The translations under genes were made by a program, and so were the position numbers. Source: Flavobacteriales bacterium (GTDB taxonomy: Bacteria; Bacteroidota; Bacteroidia; Flavobacteriales_F; PHOS-HE28). Taken from it: DNA of 64,000 bases. Shown here one piece after another: positions 28,215 through 38,215 of the stretch. The stretch's first letter is position 1. Each line of letters starts with the position of its first letter. Below the pieces are notes generated by a model, which saw only the letters and a list, made by a program, of their open reading frames with translations, searched no databases and was not told the DNA's origin. Where the stretch lies: positions 310,001 to 374,000 of the forward strand of contig JADKGB010000002.1 in assembly GCA_016717225.1 (NCBI GenBank), read 5' to 3'.

Positions 28215-29813
28215 ATGAAACATCTTCTTACGCTGATCGTTTCCGTTGGCCTTATCAGCGCCTTCGCTCAAGAGGGCACCACCTTCGAACTGGCCTTTGA
28301 CGCTCCAGGCCTCGAGGGATATTCCAACTACGTCGACGGGGCTGTTGCGGAAGACGGCTCGATCGCCTTGCTCAGTGGCAACCCGCAACTCACGGAATCC
28401 CAATTCATCATTACGAGACTGCATCCTGATGGCTCTTTTGCCTGGAGTAACCGAGTAAGTACTACAAGTGCGGATCAGTGGTTGGAGCCACGAAAGACCA
28501 TATTCACTTCAACAGGCGACATTCTCTGCTTCGGGTTGAATTATTCCAGTGCCGGAAGCAAATATTTCTTGGTACGACTAACGGGCGCAGGCGAGCTTCT
28601 GTGGTCACAACTATACGCGGCGAATGTTGATGCTCTTGGTGGTGATTATGGGTTCAGTAACCTGCACGCCACACCAGATGGTGGTGCCTCGGTCAGTTTA
28701 GGTATGTTCAGTAAGGCGATCGCCATGCGAGTAAATGCGGCTGGCGCAGTGCAGTGGGCCCGTAGCTTCCTGACCACTGAAGGCCCCACAGAAAAAAATC
28801 CCGGATTCGATTTCGCCGCTTTGCCTGACGGAGGCATGCTCCTCTGTGAAAAAGCGGAATCCGACATTTTTCTTGTACGCACCGATCCCGATGGCGACCT
28901 GCTCTGGTCACAACGCTATCCCAATGGCGCGTACAACCACCCCAAAACCGCTATTGGTATAGCTGACGGCGGCTTTTTAATAGCTGGAGGCACAACTTAT
29001 GGCGGTTTTGGGGTTGGGGTAACCGCACCTTTTGCCATGCGTTTGGATCAATTCGGCAACACCATTTGGTTCAAGAGCTACACATTCGATGAGTGCTACG
29101 TTGAAGCCTTTGAACAAGCGATCGAGTTGCCCGACGGAACCTATCTACTGACTCCTACAGAATATTCCCAAGGATTGATAGCTCTGCGCGTTTCGCCGCT
29201 AGGCGTGCCCATTGCTGCATCAACATTATCCGGTAACCTCAGCGGTTACACCGACATTATCGGCACACACGATGACGAAATACTGGCGAGCGGTGTAGTT
29301 ACAATGACAGACAACTTCGGCAACTACACATCAACCATCCCTGTTCTGCGATCGAACAGCAGTATGCAAATCGAATGTGGAAGTGGCACAACAGGTGCTT
29401 CTACTGTTGATGGGACCGCACTTATCCAACCTTCATCCGGCTGTAATGTGCAAGATGAAAATGTGGGCTCGGAAGCATTCAATGTTGTGCTAACAGAACA
29501 GGTCGCTGGTACAGGATCGTTCTGCCTTGCACTAACGGGTGTCCAAGAGCAGCGCGGAGGCACACCTATTTCCGCCTTTCCCAATTTGCTTTTCCCTGGC
29601 AGTGCCTTGGTGATCGACATGGGTACGACCAAGGCAGTCCGTGTCATTGAACGATATACAACTGATGGCCGCCAACAATCAGTGGTTTCGGTTCCTGTAA
29701 ACCAGCAACGCTTCGAAATGAACACAACAGGCTGGTCAACCGGCGTTCACACCTTGCGCGTAGTTGGTGAAAGCAACCAGCCCGTAGGAACGGTTCGAGT
29801 TGTGGTTCAATAG
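28215..29813 (+). CDS. Large secreted protein with C-terminal sorting domain
   Basis: A 532-residue secreted protein. The ATG at 28215 gives a clear signal peptide (MKHLLTLIVSVG, cleavage near 19). Residues about 25-420 consist of repeated strands with aromatic and Asp/Gly turns (repeats of the form PDGGxSVS, LPDGGMLLC, DGGFLIAGG), as in beta-propellers of FG-GAP or Kelch-like type. The last 80 residues (KAVRVIERYTTDGRQ, TGWSTGVHTLRV) resemble a T9SS type A sorting domain, implying export to the cell surface. The target is unknown. A terminator follows. Confidence 0.78.
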   Translation: MKHLLTLIVSVGLISAFAQEGTTFELAFDAPGLEGYSNYVDGAVAEDGSIALLSGNPQLTESQFIITRLHPDGSFAWSNRVSTTSADQWLEPRKTIFTSTGDILCFGLNYSSAGSKYFLVRLTGAGELLWSQLYAANVDALGGDYGFSNLHATPDGGASVSLGMFSKAIAMRVNAAGAVQWARSFLTTEGPTEKNPGFDFAALPDGGMLLCEKAESDIFLVRTDPDGDLLWSQRYPNGAYNHPKTAIGIADGGFLIAGGTTYGGFGVGVTAPFAMRLDQFGNTIWFKSYTFDECYVEAFEQAIELPDGTYLLTPTEYSQGLIALRVSPLGVPIAASTLSGNLSGYTDIIGTHDDEILASGVVTMTDNFGNYTSTIPVLRSNSSMQIECGSGTTGASTVDGTALIQPSSGCNVQDENVGSEAFNVVLTEQVAGTGSFCLALTGVQEQRGGTPISAFPNLLFPGSALVIDMGTTKAVRVIERYTTDGRQQSVVSVPVNQQRFEMNTTGWSTGVHTLRVVGESNQPVGTVRVVVQ

Positions 29814-29835
29814 TAACCGACCTCTTTTTGTCATA

Positions 29836-29863
29836 AAGAACCCGGTCTATCAGCCGGGTTCTT
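29836..29863 (+). terminator. Rho-independent terminator
   Basis: A 10-bp perfect stem (AAGAACCCGG with its complement), an 8-base loop and a short T-containing tail lie about 22 bases after the stop of the secreted protein gene. Confidence 0.8.
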
Positions 29864-29938
29864 CATTCAGCGAACAGCAGCCAACCGTTCGGCCCGTGAT
29901 AAATGGCGTATGACCCGCTCCTACTTTCGCCCGCCTTA

Positions 29939-32120
29939 ATGCGGAGCAGGTATTTCCTCAAGATTCTCTTAGCGATCGCCCAGGTGGTCATAGGTTCGTG
30001 TGCCTATGGCCAACGCAGCCAACCTGATACACTTTTTGCCCTTCGCACAGTTGACCACCTTGTATTGGATGGCGTCCTTGATGAAGCTTGTTGGAAGCAA
30101 GCGATCCACATCTCCAATTTCCATCAGCGTGATCCGCACCAGGATAGCACTGCTAGCGATCACCTCGATATGGCCATGGTGTATGACGACCTGGCCATCT
30201 ACGTAGGTGCGGTGTGTTCGGTGAGTGACATTGATCGGATGCAGGCCAAGTTCATGCAGCGGGACTTCGCTTGGTTCGCCGATGACAACTTCCAGTTCGT
30301 CATCTCCACGTTCAACGATCATCGCAACGGATATCTGTTCGTTACCAACCCGAACGGCGCGCGGGGATATGCAAGTGAGCCCAAATGGCGGCTTCAATAC
30401 AGATTGGAACGGCGTGTGGGATGTTGTCACGAGTTGCACACCCGAAGGTTGGACCGCTGAATTCCGGATACCCTTCAACACGTTGCAATTCCCAAATGTG
30501 AAAGAGCAAGTCTGGGGCATCAACGTGGAGCGCAATGTTCGCAGCAAGAACGAGCAGGTGAATTGGCAAGGCTGGGGCCGCAACACCAGCCTTGAAAACC
30601 TGGTGAACACAGGCACCATTGTCGGCATACATGACATCGGTTATGCGAAACGTTTCGAGCTGAAGCCGTTCGCACTAGGCGGCATCCAACAAGGGGCCGG
30701 GGCAAAAGACGAGTTTACCGGCAAGCTCGGCGGCGATCTCAATATCAATATCTCCCCTACCCTCAAACTGAACCTCACTGCCAATACTGATTTCGCTCAA
30801 GTGGAAGCCGATCGTATTCCTGTGAACCTGTCGCGATTCAGCTTGTTCTACCCGGAAAAACGGGCGTTCTTTCTGGAAGGTGCGGGTAATTACCAATTCG
30901 AGATCGATGGCGCCAATCGCTTCTTCTATACCCGTACGATCGGCATCGAAAATGGTGCACCTGTTCCTGTGCTCGGTGGCGCGCGCTTGTTCGGTAAAGA
31001 AGGACGCAACAATATCGGCGCTCTGGTGCTGGAAACGGGTGCTACGGATATTGCGCCAGCCACCAACAACGCCGTGCTCCGTTACAAGCGCGACATTGGT
31101 GAACAGAGCTTTCTGGGTGGCATAGTCACAAGCAAGATCAACAAGGACTTCAGCAACCAAGTGATCGGCCTGGATGGCGGCTGGGGCAGCAATCGTTTCT
31201 TGAAAGACAAGACTATACGGGCATCCGGTTGGCTCGGCCAGAGCGTAACCAATGGAACAGTGGACACGAACGGCACGAGCGCCGGCGTGTATGTGGAGTA
31301 CCCGAACGATCTTTTCGATGCGGCTTTCCTGATCGGCACCACGCAAGGTGGATTCAACCCGCAGCTGGGCTTTTTGAATCGAACGAATTACGAAACCGTG
31401 CAGGCAGAGGTGAACTTCGAGCCTCGTTGGTTCCAGAAGCTTGGCGTTCGTAAAATGCAATTCGGGTTATGCGACCTTGAGTTCTATCGCACGGCCTTCA
31501 CCAACTACACCGAGTCGTTCTCGCTCAATACCAGGCCTCTTGGCTTCCTTTTCAAAACCGGCGATGAATTCGGGCTCAATTTCACTTTCTATGAGGATGG
31601 TGTGAGAGAAACCTTCGACATCAGCGATGATATCACTATTTCCGCTGGCCGTTATCGCTATCGAGAGACCACGCTCTATTTCAGCACTTTCAGGGGCAGA
31701 AGGCTACAGGCCCAGTTCATCCCAACGTTCGGCAGTTTTTTCGGTGGACGTAAGATCACATATGAAAGCACGCTCAAGGCCAATCTGAGCAAACACTTCA
31801 ACATCACCTTGGAACACACCTGGAACAAATTGACTTTTCCTGCGAATGAAGTCCGCAGCAAACAGGTGCTCGAAACCAACGAACTCGCACTCTATCCTAC
31901 CTACTCCTTCAGCACAAACCTGACCTTTTCCGTATTCGGACAGTGGAACAGCCTGAACGATTTCGTTCGCATAAACGCCCGGCTGCACTGGATACCACGC
32001 ATCGGAACGGACCTTTTCCTTGTCTTCGACCAGTCGCATTCGCCCAGTGACCGTATCGACTTCGCGCAGCCTACTTCGCGCAGCGTTGTTGGGAAATTGG
32101 TGTGGCGGGTCGTCTTTTGA
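29939..32120 (+). pseudogene. DUF5916 carbohydrate-binding outer-membrane protein, broken by one-base insertion
   Basis: A protein of about 726 residues if the frame is restored. The first part has a signal peptide (about 1-25) and a CBM9-like domain (LDGVLDEACWKQA near 41-53, VTNPNGAR near 135). The frame then shifts in GGGG at 30363-30366; removing one G continues as ARDMQVS and FNTDWNGVWDV, the expected DUF5916 pattern. The rest reads as a beta-barrel-like DUF5916 domain, ending in VGKLVWRVVF. Members are thought to bind glycans at the outer membrane. Sequence error is more likely than decay, as both sides are well conserved. Confidence 0.75.
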
Positions 32121-32125
32121 CCAAG

Positions 32126-32418
32126 ATGGACAAAGCGGCCACCCTTCGTGAATTACAGAAGATCCCGAGCATTGGCAAAGCTTGCGCGCTGGATCTGTGG
32201 AACATTGGCATCCGAGGACCGGCGACCTGAGGAATGCTGACCCCGAAGCACTCTATGAGGACCTGAACACCTGGAGCGGCGTTCGACATGACATATGCAT
32301 GCTCTACACGTTCCGGTGCGCCGTGTATTTTGCTTCACATGAGGTGCACGACACGGAGAAATTGAATTGGTGGTATTGGAAAGACCGAACGGATCCCGCG
32401 GGAGTTCGCCAGGCCTGA
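32126..32418 (+). pseudogene. Helix-hairpin-helix Cdd1-like protein, broken by one-base deletion
   Basis: A short protein of about 97 residues matching the Cdd1 ('pathogenicity locus') family, whose members have a helix-hairpin-helix DNA-binding module. The first part reads LRELQKIPSIGKACALDLWNIGIR and runs into a TGA at 32228; the second frame continues GDLRNADPEALYEDL with the conserved GVRHDICMLYTFRCAVYF and WWYWKD. A base appears missing near 32220-32222. Function is unknown. It starts five bases after the previous gene. Confidence 0.7.
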
Positions 32419-32431
32419 TCTTTGAGGGTGC

Positions 32432-33055
32432 ATGAACATGCGATGTTCACTCACTTTTCTGGCACTCGTTACAGGGATCGCCTCTTTCGCGCAGAATGCC
32501 ACAGCCCGTCTGCGAGCTGAATTGGAATTCATCCATGAACTCGATCAGCGTGATCGGCAAAACGTACACAACTACCCAAGCGGGGCTCAAAAGGACAGTG
32601 TGATCACCCACATGGTTTTGCAGGACTCGTTGGACCTGTTGCGGGTTACAGCAATCCTTGATAGTGCCGGATGGCTTGGGGCTGACGAGATCGGAGCAAC
32701 CGCGAACCAAGCCTTGTTCTTGGTACTGCAACACGCTGATGCGAAGCCTGAGATCCAAGCTGACTTTCTCCCGATAATGCGCCAAGCGGTGGCGGACGGA
32801 AAAGCCCGAGCGGATGAATTGGCCATGTTCGAAGACCGTGTGGCTGTAAACCATGGACGGCCGCAGATCTACGGGTCACAGATCGGCTGGAAGGATGCCA
32901 AGCCGTATATGCGAGAGATCGAGGACGAAGAGCACGTGAACGAACGGCGGGCAGCAGTGCATTTGGAGCCGCTGGAGAAGTACGCCGAAAGGTTCGGTCT
33001 GCTATGGGAACCACCAGAAAAGAAGGAACGCCTCCTTTTGATGGGGCCAAAGTGA
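32432..33055 (+). CDS. DUF6624-like secreted protein
   Basis: A 207-residue protein with a signal peptide (about 1-20, ending FAQ). It has the pattern of the DUF6624 family: DSAGWLGADEIGATANQALFLVLQHAD near 76-102, FEDRVAVNHGRPQIYGSQIG near 130-149 and an acidic tail with LEPLEKYAERFGLLWEPP. The highly ordered charge pattern suggests a helical scaffold. No activity is known to me. An ATG at 32438 could be the start instead. Confidence 0.75.
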   Translation: MNMRCSLTFLALVTGIASFAQNATARLRAELEFIHELDQRDRQNVHNYPSGAQKDSVITHMVLQDSLDLLRVTAILDSAGWLGADEIGATANQALFLVLQHADAKPEIQADFLPIMRQAVADGKARADELAMFEDRVAVNHGRPQIYGSQIGWKDAKPYMREIEDEEHVNERRAAVHLEPLEKYAERFGLLWEPPEKKERLLLMGPK

Positions 33056-33144
33056 GCTTCGATGCTCGGAATCCCTGTTTTCGAAGAAAGCGCGGAACTC
33101 CGTGATATTGAGCAAGGTACTTTAGCCGCGTACAACCCAACCCC

Positions 33145-35199
33145 ATGAACCTCACACGCATCTATTCCTTGCTCTTCAGTGCCATTTGTCTTGGCGTAAA
33201 TGCCAACGCCCAATGCGCTGCAGGCGAAGTGCAAGTCACCATAGCAGTATCCACAGACGACTATGGCTATGAGAACTATTGGCAGCTTACCGCTTCCGGC
33301 GATCCGTGTGGAACCAATACCATTTTTACAGGGGGTAATCCAACAATGTCCTGCAACAGCGGTGGTATCCAGCTGCAGGACATGAGCGGGTACGGCAACA
33401 ACGTCACCATCACCGAAGGTCCTTGGTGCCTGATAGAAGGCAGCACCTACACCATTTGGTCTGTGGATGATTGGGGCGATTCACATGCCAGCTACGAGGT
33501 GTTCGTGAACGGGGTTTCCATCATTACGTTCAGCGATGGCGTGGGCTCAGATGTGGCTTTCACTTTTCTTGCTCAACTGCCGCAAGCGAGGGATATGAGT
33601 GTGAGTGATCTTACCACCGCATTGTACAGTTATACTGGGGAAAGTGTAACCGTGCGTGGTGCCATTACCAGTTTCGGGAGCACAACTGTCAATTCATTCG
33701 ATCTGAACTACAGTATTGATGGAGGTGCAACACAAACGCAATCCATCTCGGGCGTTTCATTGGGTGCCAGCGATACGCTGGAGTTCTCGCATTCAGTTCC
33801 CTGGACCCCATCAGGTACCGGCACCTACGGTCTTTCGGTTTGGGCCACCAACATCAATGGCGCGGAGGACCTGGTGCCATTCAACGATACTCGCGCGGCT
33901 ACACTGACAGTCAACGAAGCCAAGCCGAACCTGGTAGACAACATTCTTGGAAGCGTGTACACCGTTACCCAGATCGCGAACAGTGACCAAGACCTATTGG
34001 TGCCGCGTGACCTGGACTTTCACCCAGACCTTTCACGCAATGAATTGTGGGTGATCAACAAAGACACCGAAGCCAGTGGAGGAAGCACGGTGAAGTTTTC
34101 GAATGCTGGAGATGTGGATCAAACATTCCTATGGCAAGAAGACCCAAGCAATGGCCACTTCATGAGCCTACCTACCGGGATCGCTTTTGCTGATAATGGT
34201 AATTTCTCAACCAGCCCTGGTGTTTTCGATGCCAACCATAATGGTGGTGATCCATTCACAGGCATCACCCTATGGAGTAGCGATCCGGCGATCTACGCAC
34301 AACCCATTTTCGGTGGCCTGGGAAGCCACTTGGATATGCTGCACGTTACGCCCAATTCACAAGGCCTTGCGGCCGAAACGTGGAACAGATTCTGGGTCGT
34401 CGATGGCTTCAACGGCGATATCGTGATGCACGATTTCCGCAAAGACCATGGTCCGGGCAATGATTATCATGGCAACGCCATCATTCGTCGATACGATGAG
34501 ATCCAGATAACCAAGGACCCCAACGACCATATCGTGAGCCATTGTGCGCTTGATAAGGGCACTGGCTGGTTGTATGTAGTTGACTTTGGAGGCCAACGTG
34601 TGTTCCGGATCAATACGCATTCCGGCGCAGTAAGTGGACTTGGTGACTTTGGACCGTTCGAGACCTATGTGGAATACTCCATGGTAACCGGGTATGAGAA
34701 GGAAGTCATCATCACCAGTGGGCTCGAACAGCCAGCTGGTATCGAAGTGATCGGTGAGCGGCTCTTGGTGAGCGACCATGCGAACGGCGAGATCATTGTG
34801 TACGACATCGGTTCACCGGTTGTAGTGGAGATCGGTCGCATCGAAACGAACAGTCCTGGCATTATGGGCCTAACGATAGGGCCTGATGGTCGGATCTGGT
34901 TCGTTAATGCCACCACACATCAACTGATGGTGGTTGCCGAGGGGCCGGTTGCTGTGAACGAAGAAGCACGCAACGATTGGTACATCTCCCCTACCGTTAC
35001 TACCGGATCTGTGCGGCTCGTGGGCGATGCGCTCTTCAACGGAAGTGAGGACGTGCTGATCATTGATGCCCAAGGTCGAAATGTGCTTCGTTCCAAGATA
35101 GGTGCTCTGCGCAATGGCCTCGACTTGTCAGGGCTTTCGATGGGTGCCTATTCGTTGCGCATTGGTGGCGATGTGCGACGGGTGGTAGTGCAACATTGA
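33145..35199 (+). CDS. Large secreted beta-propeller protein with sorting domain
   Basis: A 684-residue secreted protein with a signal peptide (about 1-22). Residues about 25-150 form a beta-sandwich with Trp/Tyr/Gly turns, about 160-255 another immunoglobulin-like module (CARDB-type, GESVTVRGAITSFG). The rest is an NHL- or SMP-like beta-propeller with repeats such as GPDGRIWFVNAT near 580. The last 70 residues (VNEEARNDWYISP, SMGAYSLRIGG) form a T9SS-type sorting domain, suggesting surface display. Target is unknown. Confidence 0.8.
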   Translation: MNLTRIYSLLFSAICLGVNANAQCAAGEVQVTIAVSTDDYGYENYWQLTASGDPCGTNTIFTGGNPTMSCNSGGIQLQDMSGYGNNVTITEGPWCLIEGSTYTIWSVDDWGDSHASYEVFVNGVSIITFSDGVGSDVAFTFLAQLPQARDMSVSDLTTALYSYTGESVTVRGAITSFGSTTVNSFDLNYSIDGGATQTQSISGVSLGASDTLEFSHSVPWTPSGTGTYGLSVWATNINGAEDLVPFNDTRAATLTVNEAKPNLVDNILGSVYTVTQIANSDQDLLVPRDLDFHPDLSRNELWVINKDTEASGGSTVKFSNAGDVDQTFLWQEDPSNGHFMSLPTGIAFADNGNFSTSPGVFDANHNGGDPFTGITLWSSDPAIYAQPIFGGLGSHLDMLHVTPNSQGLAAETWNRFWVVDGFNGDIVMHDFRKDHGPGNDYHGNAIIRRYDEIQITKDPNDHIVSHCALDKGTGWLYVVDFGGQRVFRINTHSGAVSGLGDFGPFETYVEYSMVTGYEKEVIITSGLEQPAGIEVIGERLLVSDHANGEIIVYDIGSPVVVEIGRIETNSPGIMGLTIGPDGRIWFVNATTHQLMVVAEGPVAVNEEARNDWYISPTVTTGSVRLVGDALFNGSEDVLIIDAQGRNVLRSKIGALRNGLDLSGLSMGAYSLRIGGDVRRVVVQH

Positions 35200-35285
35200 T
35201 CGTTGCCTCGATCTTCCGAGTTCACTGATCTTGGCATGCCGAGAGGCATCTGCTTTCAACGCAACCTTATCGTTGCATCGTGACC

Positions 35286-35533
35286 ATGCGCATCGTGATA
35301 GTGCCTCTGCTCCTGTTCTGGACAACAGGTGTTTTCTGGTGCTTCCGGGCGGGAATTTGAGCGTACTGCACGAGCTAACTGCGATGTACGCGCACTGCGG
35401 ATCGACGGAGCAGGAAGACCTAACGCCCATGGACTTTCCTTCAGACCACAAGGTCAAAGGCATCAATGTTGCGGGATCAACGAAGGGCACTGTTTACGAG
35501 GTGAACGTGGAGAAGGGCGAGGAGAAGGATTGA
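35286..35533 (+). pseudogene. Possible small secreted protein with one-base deletion
   Basis: The stretch from 35200 to 35631 has no intact gene. From an ATG at 35286, MRIVIVPLLLFWTTGV looks like a signal peptide, but the frame stops at 35358-35360. If one G is added in GGG at 35351-35353, translation continues as NLSVLHELTAMYAHCG and ends EVNVEKGEEKD at 35533, giving about 82 residues. The join is natural, but I recognise no family and this is tentative. The other part of the gap shows nothing further. Confidence 0.35.
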
Positions 35534-35631
35534 TCGAACAGAGGTGATCCGGGTAAGTGCCTTGGGCAGGAACCCGGTGAACCGCAGCTGAACACATGAA
35601 GATCCCTTCGGGTGGGTGAAGGATCGACGCC

Positions 35632-36777
35632 TCAGGACTTCACTGGAGCCCCCGCGAACACGCGTGCCACCACTTCTACTGCACGGTCCACATCCTCCTG
35701 CGTCGTGAATTTGCTGAACGAGAAGCGCACGTTGGCCCCGGGACGCTCGGGATAGAGGTGGCCCAGCACGTGTGAGCCCTTGTTGCTGCCGCTGCTGCAG
35801 GCGCTGCCGCCGCTGCACGCAATACCCTCGATGTCCATGTTGTAAATGAGCATCTCGCTCTTACCGTCATCCGGGAAGTTCACACTGAGCACGGTATACA
35901 ACGCTTTCTCGCTGCTATCGCCGTTGAAGCCGATACCTGGAACAGCCTCCAGTAGTCTCTTCTTCATATGTTGTTTCAAACCCGAGATATGGCGCACATG
36001 TTCATCGAGATCGCGATAGCCCACTTCCATCGCTTTGGCCAACCCAACAATGCCGTATATGTTCTCGGTACCCGCGCGCATGTTCCTTTCTTGGGAACCT
36101 CCCAGGATCATGGGCTTCAGCGTGGCGCCATTGCGCATGTACAAGAACCCGATGCCTTTGGGACCATGGAATTTGTGTGCGGCGCAGGTGATAAAGTCGA
36201 TCGGCGTGTTGGCCAGATCGAAGCGGTAATGCCCCATGGTCTGCACGGTATCACTATGGAAGAGCGCATCATATTGGCGACAAAGATGTCCGATCGCCAT
36301 CAGGTCGATACGTGTACCGATCTCGTTGTTCGCATGCATCAGGCTTACAAGCGCCTTGGGATATGCTTTCAAGAGTGCTTCCAAATGCACCAGATCCGGC
36401 TGGCCATCAGCGTGCAGCTTCAGCCAATGTGCCTTGGCCTTACCCTCGGATTCAACGGCATGTGCGACGTATTCGACCGCGTGGTGTTCGATCGGCGACG
36501 TGATCACGTTTTGTACTCCCAAGTCGCGCACACTGCCCATGATGGCCATGTTGTCCGCTTCAGTGCCGCCACTTGTGAATACGATCTCGCCTGGTGCACA
36601 GTTCAGCAAGCTGGCAACCGTGCGTCGAGCTGTTTCCACGGCTGCGCGTGTTGTTCGCCCAAAACTGTGTATCGCACTCGGATTACCATGGTGCTCGCGC
36701 ATATATGGCAGCATGGCATCCAAGACTTCGGGATCGAGCGGAGTGGTTGCCGCATTATCCAAGTACACTTTCTTCAT
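35632..36777 (-). CDS. Cysteine desulfurase (IscS/NifS family)
   Basis: PLP enzyme of 381 residues that removes sulfur from cysteine for iron-sulfur clusters and tRNA thiolation. Motifs are YLDNAATTP at the start, TSGGTEADN near 73, the PLP lysine in AAHKFHGPKG near 200 and the active-site cysteine in GGSACSSGS near 325. The ATG at 36777 (MKKVYLDNA) gives the normal start; an ATG three codons upstream is less likely. No Isc or Suf scaffold genes are nearby, so the acceptor is unclear. Confidence 0.93.
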   Translation of the reverse strand: MKKVYLDNAATTPLDPEVLDAMLPYMREHHGNPSAIHSFGRTTRAAVETARRTVASLLNCAPGEIVFTSGGTEADNMAIMGSVRDLGVQNVITSPIEHHAVEYVAHAVESEGKAKAHWLKLHADGQPDLVHLEALLKAYPKALVSLMHANNEIGTRIDLMAIGHLCRQYDALFHSDTVQTMGHYRFDLANTPIDFITCAAHKFHGPKGIGFLYMRNGATLKPMILGGSQERNMRAGTENIYGIVGLAKAMEVGYRDLDEHVRHISGLKQHMKKRLLEAVPGIGFNGDSSEKALYTVLSVNFPDDGKSEMLIYNMDIEGIACSGGSACSSGSNKGSHVLGHLYPERPGANVRFSFSKFTTQEDVDRAVEVVARVFAGAPVKS

Positions 36778-36879
36778 CGCCCGCAAAGTTGGGCCGATCG
36801 GCGATCAAGTGATGCGAAAATCGTAGCAGGCTTGGGAAGATGGCAGGCGCAAGCAGGATCCTGCTCGTACGTTTGTGCT

Positions 36880-38184
36880 ATGCGTAGGGTCAGCCTTTCG
36901 ATAGTCGTGTTCGTGCTCCTCACGAAACTTGTGGCCCAGACCACGATCAACGGCCCAATGCCCGGCTATAGCGAGTGTTTGGAAGGTATCGTGTGGATGC
37001 AATGCCACGAACCTTGCATTGCGCAAATGGAATACTGGAAAGAAGGTCAGCAGGATAGCGTGTTGAGCTCTGCAGAAGTACGCGGGCTTAGGGAAAAGGC
37101 CTTCGCCATAGACCTCATCGCCGACCAAGTGTTACCTGGAACAACGTACGAGTACCGGGTTCTGGTGAATGGAGAACGCATTGCCAACCCAGAACCACTC
37201 CGGTTCAAGACCCAACCTCTATGGAAATTCCGCGGAGACCCGCCAGAATTCACGTTCGCAACTGGCAGTTGTGCATACATCAATGAGCTGGCATACGACC
37301 GTCCTGGCAAGCCATACGGCGGTGGGATGGGCATTTTCAATAGCATTGCCGATCAGAAGCCGGACTTCATGCTCTGGCTGGGAGACAACATCTACTTGCG
37401 CGAACCGGATTGGGGCAGTTGGAGCGGGTACTTGCACCGCTACACGCACTTGCGATCAACACCGGAAATACAGAAACTCCTGAGAAGCACGCATCATTAC
37501 GCTATTTGGGACGATCACGATTTTGGCCCGAACGATGCGGATGGCAGCTTCGTGAACGCTGAAATGGCGAGAGAGGCCTTCGATCTCTTCTGGCCGAATC
37601 CACCGCGCACAGCACCCGGTGTGGGTGGAACAACCACATCGTTCACGTATGCCGATGTCGACTTCTTTCTTCTCGACGATCGGACGTTCCGCGTGCCCCC
37701 GGAGGTGCTGACAGACAGTGCGACCATGTTGGGTGATGCCCAGATCGATTGGCTCATCAGAGCATTGAAATACAGCGATGCGAGCTTCAAGATGATCGCC
37801 TTGGGTGGCCAATTCCTGAACAGCGCTGCCGTGTACGAGACCTATTCCATGTACCCCCTGGAAAGACAGCGGATACTGGACCGATTGAACGCTGAGGGCA
37901 TCAAAGGAGTGGTATTTATCACTGGGGATCGCCATCATACAGTATTGAGCAAACTCAACCTTCCCAATGGCCAGCCTGTTTACGACCTCACTGTATCCCC
38001 ATTGACGAGTAGTGTGCACGAGCCAAAGGAGAGCAATACGTTGGCGGTTGAAGGCACACTGGTGAGCGCCCGCAATTTCGCTACAGTTCGATTCAAAGGC
38101 CCCCTGAAACAACGCATCATGTCCATCACGATTCGGGATGAGAACGGCAAAGAGCTTTGGACCAAAGACATACAGGCGCCGTGA
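36880..38184 (+). CDS. PhoD-like alkaline phosphatase/phosphodiesterase
   Basis: Secreted metallophosphatase of 434 residues with a signal peptide (about 1-20). The N-terminal Ig-like domain (about 25-120) is followed by the PhoD-type catalytic core: GSCAY near 130, MLWLGDNIYLRE near 163-174, WDDHDFGPNDADG near 209-221 and FITGDRHHT near 346. These give the Asp, Asn and His metal ligands. It hydrolyses phosphomono- or diesters outside the cytoplasm. The ATG at 36880 gives the signal peptide; a longer frame upstream overlaps the cysteine desulfurase antisense and is rejected. Confidence 0.88.
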   Translation: MRRVSLSIVVFVLLTKLVAQTTINGPMPGYSECLEGIVWMQCHEPCIAQMEYWKEGQQDSVLSSAEVRGLREKAFAIDLIADQVLPGTTYEYRVLVNGERIANPEPLRFKTQPLWKFRGDPPEFTFATGSCAYINELAYDRPGKPYGGGMGIFNSIADQKPDFMLWLGDNIYLREPDWGSWSGYLHRYTHLRSTPEIQKLLRSTHHYAIWDDHDFGPNDADGSFVNAEMAREAFDLFWPNPPRTAPGVGGTTTSFTYADVDFFLLDDRTFRVPPEVLTDSATMLGDAQIDWLIRALKYSDASFKMIALGGQFLNSAAVYETYSMYPLERQRILDRLNAEGIKGVVFITGDRHHTVLSKLNLPNGQPVYDLTVSPLTSSVHEPKESNTLAVEGTLVSARNFATVRFKGPLKQRIMSITIRDENGKELWTKDIQAP

Positions 38185-38215
38185 TCGTGGATCGCCTTTT
38201 TACTTTTGCGCGCAA

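Noticed and set aside
35968..36879. N-terminal extension of the PhoD-like gene
   Set aside because: It is antisense to the cysteine desulfurase, and the ATG at 36880 gives a good signal peptide.
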